The notes: generated from the sequence alone by a model not told the origin. 64,000 nt of DNA from Curtobacterium sp. VKM Ac-2922 (GCF_022815645.1 NZ_JALGRO010000002.1:62001-126000), one strand, 5' to 3'. Positions 8,687-16,673 are shown, counted from the first letter of the stretch. Numbers and translations are program-made.

Positions 8687-8842
8687 ATGGTGGACGTGGA
8701 GATCGACGTCACTGACTGGTTCCTGGTGGCTGATTGGGATGCGCGACCGGAATCCGCAAACGAGATCGCCTCGCGTCTGGTGGATTCCTTTGCTGCAATC
8801 GAGAATGCGTTTCCTGCCTCCAACGGGACATGGACGCTTTGA
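8687..8842 (+). pseudogene. Truncated Imm52-like fragment
   Basis: A 51-codon reading frame (GTG 8690 or 8696 could also start it) with TDWFLVADWDARPESANEIA, which matches the Imm52 N-terminal pattern better than its neighbour at 7952 does. It stops at TGA 8840-8842, after roughly a quarter of the usual length. The next 140 bases carry no recognisable continuation. It is probably a decayed immunity gene. Confidence 0.5.
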
Positions 8843-8982
8843 GATGAGATCGTCGCTGTTCTCGGGGGCGTCCGACCTGCGAGTCCGGTTCGAATGAGCT
8901 GCGCGCGACGTCAGGCAGTCGGTTCGACGGTGTGCAGCCTCGTCTGATGGTCGGCATCGATCCGGCACGGGGAAGGACAGCG

Positions 8983-9408
8983 ATGAAGATGGACCACATG
9001 ACCGAACGGGCGGTGAAGCAGGAGCTGCCCGAGCTGTGGAATCTCCTCAATGCGACCTTCCATGCGGACTGGCGCGATGACTTCGAATCAGCCGATTCTG
9101 CGTTGGCTGAAGCCCTGATCGGCTACTCCCCACCGGACCTCAGTCGTGTTCATCACGAGGTGTCAGGGCTCCTCGCGGGGCATCACACGGACGAGCACTT
9201 CTCGCGGTTCTTCGACGTTTCTGGAGCGGACCTCTGGGGCGAGTCCGAGCTGGGCATCAGCGGTCGAGCGTTCGCGGAACTGCTCCACACCCTCACGAGC
9301 GGGCCTCTGGACCAGGACCGCCCCACTGTGAATCCAGCCATGCGTGGGCTTGGCACCATGGAGCGTCCGCACGGGCCCCACGACAGTCCGGAGGGGATGG
9401 TCGATTGA
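8983..9408 (+). CDS. CdiI-like immunity protein (PF18593-type)
   Basis: A 141-aa protein. ATG 8983 has GGAAGG seven bases upstream. LPELWNLLNATFHADWRDDF is nearly the same motif as in the 15334 protein (LPALANLLAGTFHQDWRDDY) and matches the CdiI immunity family. Homology fades after residue 105; the proline-rich tail (VNPAMRGLGTMERPHGPHDS) is unlike the paralogue. The stop overlaps the TTG start of the next gene. The same two-gene order is found in the intact cassette at 15334-16652. Confidence 0.65.
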   Translation: MKMDHMTERAVKQELPELWNLLNATFHADWRDDFESADSALAEALIGYSPPDLSRVHHEVSGLLAGHHTDEHFSRFFDVSGADLWGESELGISGRAFAELLHTLTSGPLDQDRPTVNPAMRGLGTMERPHGPHDSPEGMVD

Positions 9409-10247
9409 GTGACGCACTTGCACTGCAGAACGCGCTGGCGGCTCTCACGTTCGATCGCCTTGCTCCGGGATGGCGGCGGTGCACGAGTGTGTTCGTGAAC
9501 CTCGGCGTGACCGCGCGACTCGAGCGGGCGGTCGAGACTGACTCCACTGTCGTGCGGACTCCGCCTGCAGATCTCGCAGAGTTCGAAGCATGGAGCCAGC
9601 TGCGCGAGATCATGGCCGACCGGGAACGCGGAGCATGGCTCACCGGACGTCTCCGATTGCACTCCAGCGGTGCCTACAGTTTTGACTTCTCCTGGGACGA
9701 AGAGCCGCGATGGCCACTCATGGTCGACATCGACGGCCGTCTCGTGGAGTCGTTGCCCGTGGAGAACTCGGAGCTCCGCGAGGACATGGCGAAGTACCCG
9801 CGGGATGCAACAGTGACGCCGCGATGGCTTGTCGAACGCCTGGGGGCACACCCCGTGGATTTCTCGGATGATTGGTCCGCGTTGCTCGAACCGCTCGAAG
9901 CGAGCGACAACTGGTCGATCATCCGAGAGATGGTTCGAGACACCGTTCAGGTGCTCGGAGACGACCGGGATGCAGTGCTCGACAGTGATGTGGTCGCCGA
10001 CGCGGTCTACAACGAACTGCTGGCATCCACGCGCGCAAGTCAGCTGATGCGCCTGCTGCGCGACGCGGCGGCAGGAGGGGTCGTCGAGGAACCGAACGGA
10101 CTCACGCACGACGAGAGAAGTCCGTCTCGAGTGGTGATCGGCAGGGACGACGCATTCCGTGAGCACGTGCACGTGCTGCGTTCGCTCCTGGGCCAGTTGG
10201 CGATCCAGGAGATCGCCAACATCGTGACACGGGGAGGCATGCCATGA
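9405..10247 (+). CDS. YezG-like immunity protein with an extra C-terminal domain
   Basis: A 280-aa protein with start TTG 9405, preceded by GGAGGGG and overlapping the previous stop. The N-terminal half has LRLHSSGAYSFDFSWDEEPR followed by WP-VDIDG and MAKYPRDATVTPRWL, features of the DUF600/YezG immunity family. Residues about 150-280 form a second, unrecognised domain. It is a paralogue of the gene at 15801 over its whole length (ALQN-A-TFDRL, LGVTA-LE-AVE, RGAW-T-RL). It is coupled to the CdiI-like gene before it; its partner toxin is not present. Confidence 0.55.
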   Translation: MSDALALQNALAALTFDRLAPGWRRCTSVFVNLGVTARLERAVETDSTVVRTPPADLAEFEAWSQLREIMADRERGAWLTGRLRLHSSGAYSFDFSWDEEPRWPLMVDIDGRLVESLPVENSELREDMAKYPRDATVTPRWLVERLGAHPVDFSDDWSALLEPLEASDNWSIIREMVRDTVQVLGDDRDAVLDSDVVADAVYNELLASTRASQLMRLLRDAAAGGVVEEPNGLTHDERSPSRVVIGRDDAFREHVHVLRSLLGQLAIQEIANIVTRGGMP

Positions 10248-10473
10248 GTTCGATCGCTGACCTCAGCTACCGCGACTACGCGGATCGGATTCCGCTGCGA
10301 TGCGGGATGAGTACCTGGCGCTGGGCGTCGACGAGGCGACGGAGGACGAGGTCCGGACGTTCCTGCGCCGGATGAATGCCAACTACCGGATCGACTCGGG
10401 TCCGGACCCAGGTCGGCAGCTGCTCCGGCAGGTCGGCGGACAGCTTGGACATCTCGGTACCGTGGACCCATGA
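10244..10473 (+). pseudogene. Broken CdiI-like gene with internal deletion and frameshift
   Basis: The 5' end (ATG 10244) encodes MSSIADLSYRDYADRIP, matching the start of the 7560 protein. About 38 codons are then missing. Homology resumes in another frame at ATG 10300 with MRDEYLALGVDEATEDEV and FLRRMNANYR, up to TGA 10471-10473. The deleted part contains the WWDDYES core of the family. The 5' frame itself ends after 44 codons. The fragment from 10300 could still be translated as 57 residues but lacks the core. Confidence 0.8.
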
Positions 10474-11126
10474 CGACGACGTCGACGACCCTCAGCAACC
10501 TCCGCCCGGTCGGGGGACCCATGCTGCCGTCGGACCGTCCCCGAACGGTGTACCGGGCGAACACCGAGCCCGTCCGACCCCAGGCGTACCCGCCTGACCT
10601 GGCAGCGGTGATCGACCTGCGCCGAGACGACGAGGCCGATGCGCTCCGGCACCCACTCGCCGACACCGCGGCGTACCGCGCAGTGCCACTGTTCGACCCG
10701 ACCTCACCTGTTGAGTCGGCCGCGGACGTCGTCGAACTCGAGGACCAGTACATCGACTGGCTCGAGCGGCACCGGTCGGGCATCGCCGCAGCACTCCGGG
10801 TGATCGCATCCACCGAGGGCGACGTCCTGGTGTGCTGCTCGGCGGGCAAGGACCGCACGGGGATCATCAGCGCGCTGCTCGCGCGGCACTGGGGCGCGAG
10901 TGACGAGTGCGTCGGGACCGACTACGCCGCGAGTGCCGCCGGCCTGGTCGACCGGTTCGCGGCGGAGCGTGCCGTCAGTGACGACCCGGCAGCGACGGCT
11001 CGCGCGCAGCGCTGTGTGCCTGAGACGATGACGACGGTCATCGCCCACGTCGAGCGGCGGTGGGGGAGCGTGGACACGTACCTGCGGTGGCTCGGGCTGA
11101 CGGCCGATGAGATCGGCGCGCTCTGA
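10470..11126 (+). CDS. Tyrosine-protein phosphatase (Y_phosphatase3/PtpB-like)
   Basis: A 218-aa protein whose ATG 10470 overlaps the stop of the broken immunity gene. The P-loop VCCSAGKDRTG (residues 121-131) gives the CX5R signature with nucleophile C123 and R129, and the lysine-aspartate typical of PtpB-like, lipid-active or dual-specificity enzymes. The residue before the nucleophile is Cys, where His is usual. The N-terminus contains the family phrase YRANTEP (YRS-), and DLR at 49-51 is also typical. It removes phosphate from tyrosine or possibly phosphoinositides. A strong hairpin follows. Confidence 0.82.
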   Translation: MTTTSTTLSNLRPVGGPMLPSDRPRTVYRANTEPVRPQAYPPDLAAVIDLRRDDEADALRHPLADTAAYRAVPLFDPTSPVESAADVVELEDQYIDWLERHRSGIAAALRVIASTEGDVLVCCSAGKDRTGIISALLARHWGASDECVGTDYAASAAGLVDRFAAERAVSDDPAATARAQRCVPETMTTVIAHVERRWGSVDTYLRWLGLTADEIGAL

Positions 11127-11138
11127 TCGCGACCACAT

Positions 11139-11183
11139 GACGGGAGGCTCGGTGCGCGTCCGACGCGCACCGAGCCTCCCGTC
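11139..11183. terminator. Terminator hairpin after the phosphatase gene
   Basis: Two perfect 21-nt arms, starting GACGGGAGGCTCGGTGCGCG, enclose a CCG loop. It belongs to the same GGAGGC-containing family as the other hairpins in the window and has no T run. Confidence 0.85.
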
Positions 11184-11195
11184 GGTCTGGTGACG

Positions 11196-11271
11196 TCACC
11201 AGGCGAAGTCCTCCGGCGACGTCGTGTGGCCGGGGAACAGCTCGTCCAGGCGCGCGAGCGCCGCGTCGTCG
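11196..11271 (-). pseudogene. Duplicated 3' end of the aldo/keto reductase gene
   Basis: These 76 bases match 18964-19039, the last 25 codons and stop of the aldo/keto reductase gene, at 75 of 76 positions (single change near 11224). Read on the minus strand they encode RLDELFPGH-TSPEDFAW and a stop. No upstream coding sequence is attached. With the intact gene at 18964 this makes a direct repeat bracketing the intact toxin cassette. Confidence 0.9.
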
Positions 11272-11299
11272 TTCCCGGGCGTCCTCGCCACCTGATCGG

Positions 11300-11305
11300 T
11301 AGGCT
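11300..11305 (+). promoter_or_regulatory. Leaderless -10 box of the DUF6177 operon
   Basis: TAGGCT lies six bases before ATG 11312, and no Shine-Dalgarno sequence is visible. The surrounding TCGGTAGG-TG is shared with the promoter of the paralogous remnant at 6524. Confidence 0.6.
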
Positions 11306-11311
11306 GGCCCG

Positions 11312-12469
11312 ATGGCCCAGGGGACCATCGCACATCCGCTCGTCGACGCCGTGGGGACGGGCTTCGTCGTGACCGAGAGCGACGCCCGGGTCGTGGACCT
11401 CTCCAGCGCCCGGAGCGGCCTGCTGCGCGAAACCGCCAGTGCGGGCCTCGCCACCGTGTTGCTCACCCCCGCCACCAGCCGGGTCACGGTCGCACTGCTG
11501 ACCGCGCTCCGCGGTGCCGGCGGGACGTGGGTCGTCCGTGTCGGCAACGCCTACCGTGCGGTCGATCCGGACACGGTCGCCGGGACGGTCGGCGAGGCAT
11601 GGACCTCGTCGTCCGCGCCGGTCCGACGCGTCCTCCCGGCGTCTGACGAAGTCCCGTGGACCGAGTGTTCTGTCTCAGTGCTGCACCGGGCCACCGAGGG
11701 CGTCGTCCTCGGTCGGGCCACCGAGGAACTGCTCGAGGCCCTCGCCGGCACCGGTCCCGCGGCCTGGGGCCTCGTCGAGCCGACGTCGCTCTCCTGGGAC
11801 ACGGCGGCACTGACGGCCGTGGCCCGCGGCCGAGCGCCGGCGCCCACCCATCTGCATGCGGTCGCCGTCGTCCCAGGAGGGACGGCCTCCCTCCGGATCA
11901 GCGTCACCAGGACGGACCAGGGCGTGCTCGAGGAGACCCGGCTCGCGCTGCCGCGCGTCGGTGGCGTCGACTCCGGCAGCACCGTCGATCCCGACACCGT
12001 CGTCGTCGCGGCGCTGCGCGACCTGGCCCGGCGTCACCGCGTGCTGCTCGCGACGGCGTGGCGGACTGCCGGGCACCCGGATGCGACGCTGGGCGCCCGG
12101 CCCCGGGTCCTGCCGGTGCCGCTCGGCGCCGTGGTCGGGGCGCGCGCCGTCCGCGACCTCCGCATCGACCCGCGGTCGGTCGTCGGGAACGGGATCGAGA
12201 CGGTCGGGCCGCCGCGGGTTCCCTCGATCCTCCTCGACACCGGGGTCGCCGCTCGAACCGTCGTGCCGGCTGCGGCCACGGCGAGCCCAGGTGCACCGGA
12301 TCCGACGGACGCAGGGTCCCCGACGACCGGTCCGGCGGAGGCAGAGGTCCGCTGGGCGCGGTTCCACGCGCTCGTCACGCGCCTCGGCCCGCTCGCTCCG
12401 GGTCTCCTGGACGGGCAGGACCCCACCGCCGTCCCAGGCGGCAGCGATGTGTCGGAGGCCCGGTCCTGA
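11312..12469 (+). CDS. DUF6177 family protein (polymorphic toxin locus)
   Basis: A 385-aa protein matching the DUF6177 family, which is found next to WXG100-like and polymorphic toxin genes in actinobacteria. Conserved phrases are AHPLVDAVGTGFVVTESDAR, VLLTPATSRVT, and GHPDATLGARPR, followed by the PVPLGA segment where the paralogue at 6536 is cut. The C-terminal 100 residues are low-complexity and proline/alanine-rich before a final helix (WARFHALVTRLGPLAPGLLD). No catalytic motif is visible. It is the first gene of a tightly overlapping toxin operon; a chaperone or adaptor role for export is plausible but unproven. Confidence 0.75.
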   Translation: MAQGTIAHPLVDAVGTGFVVTESDARVVDLSSARSGLLRETASAGLATVLLTPATSRVTVALLTALRGAGGTWVVRVGNAYRAVDPDTVAGTVGEAWTSSSAPVRRVLPASDEVPWTECSVSVLHRATEGVVLGRATEELLEALAGTGPAAWGLVEPTSLSWDTAALTAVARGRAPAPTHLHAVAVVPGGTASLRISVTRTDQGVLEETRLALPRVGGVDSGSTVDPDTVVVAALRDLARRHRVLLATAWRTAGHPDATLGARPRVLPVPLGAVVGARAVRDLRIDPRSVVGNGIETVGPPRVPSILLDTGVAARTVVPAAATASPGAPDPTDAGSPTTGPAEAEVRWARFHALVTRLGPLAPGLLDGQDPTAVPGGSDVSEARS

Positions 12470-12480
12470 CCGCGGAGTGG

Positions 12481-12870
12481 GTGGTGCTCACCCGTGAGCA
12501 CGTCGACGCGGTCGCGGTGCTCGCCGGTGCCGCCGAGGTCGACTCGGACATCGGGGTGCGGCAGCTGTGGAACGGCGGCGCACTGCAACTCGTCGACGTG
12601 GACGGCGTCGTGCTGCTCACCCTGCTGCAGTCGCGACGGCTCGACGTCGACGTGGACGCCCGGCGGCTGCTCGGCGCAGAGGCGCGGGAGGCTTGGGAGT
12701 CGACGGAGCCTCCGTTATGGTGGACCGAGATCCACGCGGCGGCACAACCCCCGTTCCAGGGGACAGCCGCACGAGTCGTCCGTGCGATCGCCACGACGGC
12801 CGGGGGAACGGCCGCACGACGGAGCGGGCCCGACGAGGGACCCGGGGATGCTGGAGGGGAGCAACGATGA
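12481..12870 (+). CDS. Small protein of the toxin operon, unrecognised
   Basis: About 129 aa; the start is uncertain. GTG 12481 is given, but GTG 12484 is possible, and a CTG at 12466 overlaps the DUF6177 stop and has GGAGG seven bases upstream. The sequence LTREHVDAVAVLAGAAEVDS with DVDGVVLLTLLQSRRLDVD looks like a small alpha/beta fold. The C-terminus is charged and disordered. Its stop overlaps the ATG of the DUF6507 gene. The position between DUF6177 and the WXG-like protein suggests an accessory or chaperone function. Confidence 0.6.
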   Translation: MVLTREHVDAVAVLAGAAEVDSDIGVRQLWNGGALQLVDVDGVVLLTLLQSRRLDVDVDARRLLGAEAREAWESTEPPLWWTEIHAAAQPPFQGTAARVVRAIATTAGGTAARRSGPDEGPGDAGGEQR

Positions 12871-13220
12871 GCGGTTGGAAGATCGAGCCCGCAGGGGTGC
12901 AGACGGCGCTGACGAACACGCAGGAAGCAGCGACGACGCTGTCGAAGGCGTTCGACGCCCTGGTCGCAGCCCAGGAGTCGCTCACGACGGCATGCGGAGA
13001 CGACCAGGCCGTCCCCGGAGCCGTCGCCGAACTCATCACGAGTCACAAGGACCTCTTGACACGGGTGGGCAACCACATCACCGCCGGGCTGGCCGGGGCG
13101 TCGGCCTCGACCCTGGCCTACTACAACGGTGACGAGCAGATGGCCACGTCGCTGCAGGCCGATGCCGTCCGCGCCTCGGGCGACGGCAACTTCTCGGCCT
13201 TCCACCTCGGGGAGTCCTGA
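12867..13220 (+). CDS. DUF6507 family WXG100-like protein
   Basis: A 117-aa, almost entirely helical protein starting ATG 12867 after GGAGGGG. It begins MSGWKIEPAGVQTALTNTQE, the usual N-terminus of DUF6507 proteins, and has the size and helix-turn-helix profile of WXG100/EsxA-like type VII secretion substrates. The end (TLAYYNGDEQMATSLQADA) contains a YxxxD/E-like export signal candidate (YYNGDE). It is coupled on both sides by overlapping start and stop codons, so it is probably made stoichiometrically with the toxin it may escort. No ESX secretion genes lie in the window. Confidence 0.75.
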   Translation: MSGWKIEPAGVQTALTNTQEAATTLSKAFDALVAAQESLTTACGDDQAVPGAVAELITSHKDLLTRVGNHITAGLAGASASTLAYYNGDEQMATSLQADAVRASGDGNFSAFHLGES

Positions 13221-15337
13221 TGCAGCAGTGTCGCGCCGACGGGCTCATCGACCCCGACGCCATCCCCGGGACGAACATCCAGCCCGCCGTGGTGGACGAA
13301 GCGTCCACCGCGTTCACGAAGTCCGGCACCGCGGTCGCCGACGGCGGCACTGACGTCAAGGCGAAGTGGGGTGGGCTCGCCGGCAGCTACGAGACGCCCG
13401 ACTCCGCGCAGCTCCTGTCGGTGATGGACAGCGTCGTCACCGACACGGCCTCCTTGTCGACGACGATGGCGTCGGTGGCGAAGGCCGTCAGCACGTACGC
13501 GTCGGCGATCGAGCCGGTCGTCGCCGAGCTGAAGAAGATCCAGGGTGAAGCGCGCACGTTCGTCGCGAAGGCGCTCAAGGGCAAGACCGTCGGCCCGTGG
13601 GACCCGGACCACCCCGCCAACCGCGGGCTCGTCGAACTGGTGCAGAACTTCGGGCAGGTGCTCGACGACGTGCACATCCCGTGGGACCAGTACCAGCCCT
13701 ACATCAAGGAGAACAACGACCTCCTGACGCGGGTCGCCGAGCAGGAGACGAAGCTCTCTGCAGCGTCGGCCGACTGCGTCAACGCGATCAACGGCCTCCG
13801 CACCGACATGTGCATCGCGCCGGTGTCGGGCGTCGACTACGCCGGCGCGGTCAAGGCGAACCAGCCCATGGTCTGGGGCGCCACCGGCCGCGGCGACCAG
13901 AGCTGTGGGCAGAAGTTCGGCTCGGGCATCGAGGACGCCGCCAAGGGCACCGTCGAGGGCCTCGGTGGGCTCGTCAGCTACAACGCGCAGACCGGCAAGT
14001 GGGGCGACTGGGACTGGGCCGGGAAGTCCTGGCTCGGGTTCGCCGAGTCGCTCGGTGCGATCGTCCTCATCGGCAGTCCGCCGCTGCTCCTCGCCGCGTA
14101 CCTGCCGAAGGGCATGGTGCCCGACGAGGTGCGGAACACGGCGCTGAACATCGTCGACAAGCAGAAGCAGATCGTCGAGGGCTTCGTCGGGACCCCGGAG
14201 GACTGGGCGAACGACCCGGCCCACGCTGCCGGTGGCCTGACGTTCAACGTCGGCACGCTCTTCATCCCCGGCGCCGGCGAGGTCGGCGCGGGTGCGAAGG
14301 TCGCCTCCATCGCCGCGAAGGTCGGCACGATCGGGGCGGACGGCAGCAAGCTCGCAGCCGTGACGGCGAAGGTCGCGGCCGTCGGCACCACCGTCGTGCG
14401 GGTGGGCGACGCGCTGAGTGCGATGCGCGCAGGGGTCCGTGGGGCCGTGGACGACGCGATGAGCGCGGTGCGGTCGGACCTCGCGAAGTCGCTGCACTCC
14501 TTGGCGGACCGGATCCCCGGCATCAACGTGGCCGTCGAGCGGGCCGCCATGCCCGGGGGGATGGACATCGGGCTCGGGCACCCGCGCATCGAGGTCGAGC
14601 CCGGCGGGGGCGGGCAGTGGTTGCACTCGGTGGCGGATCACGTCGGCGGGGCGGGTTCTGAACCGAATCCGGCAGTCGGAGCCCATCACGACGCCGCGAG
14701 TCATGCCGATGTGGCCACGCACGACGGCTCGACGTCTGATGGAGCTGGCGTTCATGGCGCAGCCGCGGATGGTGGCCATGCCGCTCCTTCAGAAGGAGAG
14801 CTGCGCGCACCGGGCGAAGCCTCGACACCCGTTGCGAGTGATACGGCACCAGCCGCCCTTTCGGTGGACGATGTCTCGGTACACCAGGATGGTCCGGCCA
14901 TCAGTGATCCGGAGGTGTCGAAGGCTTTCCACGAGTTCGGGGGTGTTGAGGCTATGGAGCGCCGTTGGGGGCAGGCGTCACACACCACAAGCCGCCACCT
15001 ATGGGGCGACGAGCCCGGAGTGCTTCAGACCGATGCGCAGGTCATGGGTCGTGATCCCATGCCGTTGGAAGGGCACGGTGCCTTCCGGCTTGCCGAAGGA
15101 GATCTGAACAAGGTCATCGGTCAAGCACTCGAGGCGGCGGGTGGCGATGTGAAGAGCTGGGTGAGCGGTGGTTCATCGAAGTTGTTCGTGAGGAACTTCG
15201 AGGCGACTGCTCCAGTCGGGGTCCACTTCGGTGGTGCTCTGCAGCCGACAGCGTCGTTCCGGATAATCCTCCGCCGGGACATTCAATCTCCGCTGGGCTT
15301 CTACTTGAAGTCCGCCTTCCCGATCAGAGCGAAGTGA
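13220..15337 (+). CDS. Polymorphic toxin with C-terminal RNase A-like domain (tentative)
   Basis: A 705-aa protein. The N-terminal 120 residues are helical with AKWGGLAGSYETPD, like a second WXG/LXG-type targeting domain. Residues about 280-440 hold hydrophobic and alanine/glycine-rich stretches (GAIVLIGSPPLLLAAYLPKG). A His/Asp/Ala-rich linker (470-555) precedes the last 140 residues. There, FRLAEGDLNKVIGQALEAAG, KSWVSGGSSKLFV, and a terminal ILRRDIQSPLGFYLKSAFP fit the CdiA-CT RNase A-like pattern of a helix, WL segment and closing GY-TAFP strand. Nuclease activity is inferred. The stop overlaps the start of an immunity-like gene. Sequence after about 14700 is visibly less GC-biased, as expected for an exchanged toxin tip. 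Confidence 0.75.
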   Translation: MQQCRADGLIDPDAIPGTNIQPAVVDEASTAFTKSGTAVADGGTDVKAKWGGLAGSYETPDSAQLLSVMDSVVTDTASLSTTMASVAKAVSTYASAIEPVVAELKKIQGEARTFVAKALKGKTVGPWDPDHPANRGLVELVQNFGQVLDDVHIPWDQYQPYIKENNDLLTRVAEQETKLSAASADCVNAINGLRTDMCIAPVSGVDYAGAVKANQPMVWGATGRGDQSCGQKFGSGIEDAAKGTVEGLGGLVSYNAQTGKWGDWDWAGKSWLGFAESLGAIVLIGSPPLLLAAYLPKGMVPDEVRNTALNIVDKQKQIVEGFVGTPEDWANDPAHAAGGLTFNVGTLFIPGAGEVGAGAKVASIAAKVGTIGADGSKLAAVTAKVAAVGTTVVRVGDALSAMRAGVRGAVDDAMSAVRSDLAKSLHSLADRIPGINVAVERAAMPGGMDIGLGHPRIEVEPGGGGQWLHSVADHVGGAGSEPNPAVGAHHDAASHADVATHDGSTSDGAGVHGAAADGGHAAPSEGELRAPGEASTPVASDTAPAALSVDDVSVHQDGPAISDPEVSKAFHEFGGVEAMERRWGQASHTTSRHLWGDEPGVLQTDAQVMGRDPMPLEGHGAFRLAEGDLNKVIGQALEAAGGDVKSWVSGGSSKLFVRNFEATAPVGVHFGGALQPTASFRIILRRDIQSPLGFYLKSAFPIRAK

Positions 15338-15681
15338 CCCCTGTGAACCTCCAAGAGCTTTCTGGAACCGACCTCTGGCAGGCATTGCCTGCCCTCGCAA
15401 ACCTGCTCGCCGGCACGTTCCACCAGGATTGGCGCGATGATTACGCAACAGCGGCGGAAGCATTCTCGGACAGCGCGGGCGGCTACTCACCCGCGGAGGC
15501 CAGTGCCGTGCAACGAGAAATCAGCACTCTCATCGGTCCTGCGCGGGCTCAGAACGAGCTGAGTTTCCTCGGGAGGAAACTCGAGTTGAACCTGGACCCT
15601 TTGACTGACTTCGACATGTCTTGGTCGGACTTCCTCGAACGAGTTCGAGCTGTGATCGGCGATGTCCATCCGGTGATCTGA
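15334..15681 (+). CDS. CdiI-like immunity protein, probable antidote of the 13220 toxin
   Basis: A 115-aa protein starting GTG 15334, which overlaps the toxin stop (GTGA); GTG 15343 is an alternative start. LPALANLLAGTFHQDWRDDY with a later VQREISTLIGPARAQNEL matches the contact-dependent inhibition immunity family PF18593. Direct coupling to the toxin gene is the strongest evidence that it neutralises that toxin. A paralogue is at 8983. Base composition is lower in GC than the upstream operon and like the toxin tip, so the two probably moved together. Confidence 0.7.
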   Translation: MTPVNLQELSGTDLWQALPALANLLAGTFHQDWRDDYATAAEAFSDSAGGYSPAEASAVQREISTLIGPARAQNELSFLGRKLELNLDPLTDFDMSWSDFLERVRAVIGDVHPVI

Positions 15682-15800
15682 GAACGGTAGCGTCCTCGTC
15701 CGCGGACACCTTCGCGGAGCGATCCTGCACCCGCCGGACACCGCCGTTCGTGCAGGTCGCGGGCGCCTTCGTCGTCGCCCACACAGAGAGGAGCTTCTAC

Positions 15801-16652
15801 GTGACTTCGCTCGAAGACGACTTCGCGCTGCAGAACCGGATCGCCATCATGACGTTCGACCGCCTGGAGCAGCCCTGGTCGCGCGCGGCAGCGGTGTCCG
15901 TGGAACTGGGCGTGACGGCGAAGTTGGAGTACGCCGTCGAGCGTGCCGGTGCCCTCTCGACCGCTGGCCTGCCGACAGCCGCCGAGTTCGATGCGTGGGC
16001 GGCTCTGCGGGAGCAGATGGCGGAGCCCGCCCGGGGCGCATGGTTCACGGCGCGTCTCCTGCTCGACGTCAGCGGCCAGTACCGATTCGAGTTCGACTGG
16101 GACCAGGAACCGGCTTGGCCTGTGACCATCGACGTCGACGGTGGCCTCCTCGAGTCGCGTCCCGTCGTGGGCCCCGACCTCCGCGATGACCTCCGTCGCT
16201 ACCCTCGGTCGGAAGAGCCGACGTGGCTCCGGGAGCGCATCGCCGCGGACGTCGTCGAGTTCGAGGACGGGGAACTCGACGGTGAACTCAGCGGGCTCAC
16301 TGCGAGCAACAACTGGGGTCTCGTCCGAACGGTCACCCGCGAGACCATCGACGCTCTCGCCAGTGGTGGCAGTACAGACGACCTCGACGAGGAAGAGGTC
16401 GCGAGTTCGGTGTTGTCCGAGGTCCTCGGAGCGACCCAGGGGCTCCACTTCGTGCGCCTGATGCGCGATGCAGCGGCAGCCGGTCTCGTCAGTCCTGTCG
16501 TGGTCCCGGACGTCGATCTCGATCGGCCTTCGTACGTCCTCGCTGGCGAGGACGACGCATTCCGAGCGATGGCGGTGGCGGCTGTCCCGGTGCTCGAGAA
16601 GGTCGCGGCGTTCGAGCTCTCGAAGGTCGCGAGCAAGGAGAGGCCGCTTTAG
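15801..16652 (+). CDS. YezG-like immunity protein with an extra C-terminal domain
   Basis: A 283-aa paralogue of the 9405 protein. GTG 15801 is preceded by GAGAGG. The N-terminal half has RGAWFTARLLLDVSGQYRFE, FDWDQEPAWPV and LRRYPRSEEPTWL, as in DUF600/YezG immunity proteins. The C-terminal half (from about residue 150) is shared only with the paralogue here. The 119-nt gap upstream holds no recognisable gene. It follows the CdiI-like gene in both copies of the locus, so the pair seems to move as a unit. Confidence 0.55.
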   Translation: MTSLEDDFALQNRIAIMTFDRLEQPWSRAAAVSVELGVTAKLEYAVERAGALSTAGLPTAAEFDAWAALREQMAEPARGAWFTARLLLDVSGQYRFEFDWDQEPAWPVTIDVDGGLLESRPVVGPDLRDDLRRYPRSEEPTWLRERIAADVVEFEDGELDGELSGLTASNNWGLVRTVTRETIDALASGGSTDDLDEEEVASSVLSEVLGATQGLHFVRLMRDAAAAGLVSPVVVPDVDLDRPSYVLAGEDDAFRAMAVAAVPVLEKVAAFELSKVASKERPL

Positions 16653-16673
16653 CGCGCTCGGGAGTGCCCCGGT

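Noticed and set aside
11139-11183. Insertion-sequence terminal repeat at the cassette boundary
   Set aside because: The perfect hairpin belongs to the terminator family seen elsewhere in the window, and there is no transposase gene anywhere in the window.
15682-15800. Small gene between the CdiI-like and YezG-like genes
   Set aside because: The frame is open only as an N-terminal extension of the next gene; no start signal and no matching sequence in the paralogous pair at 8983-9405.
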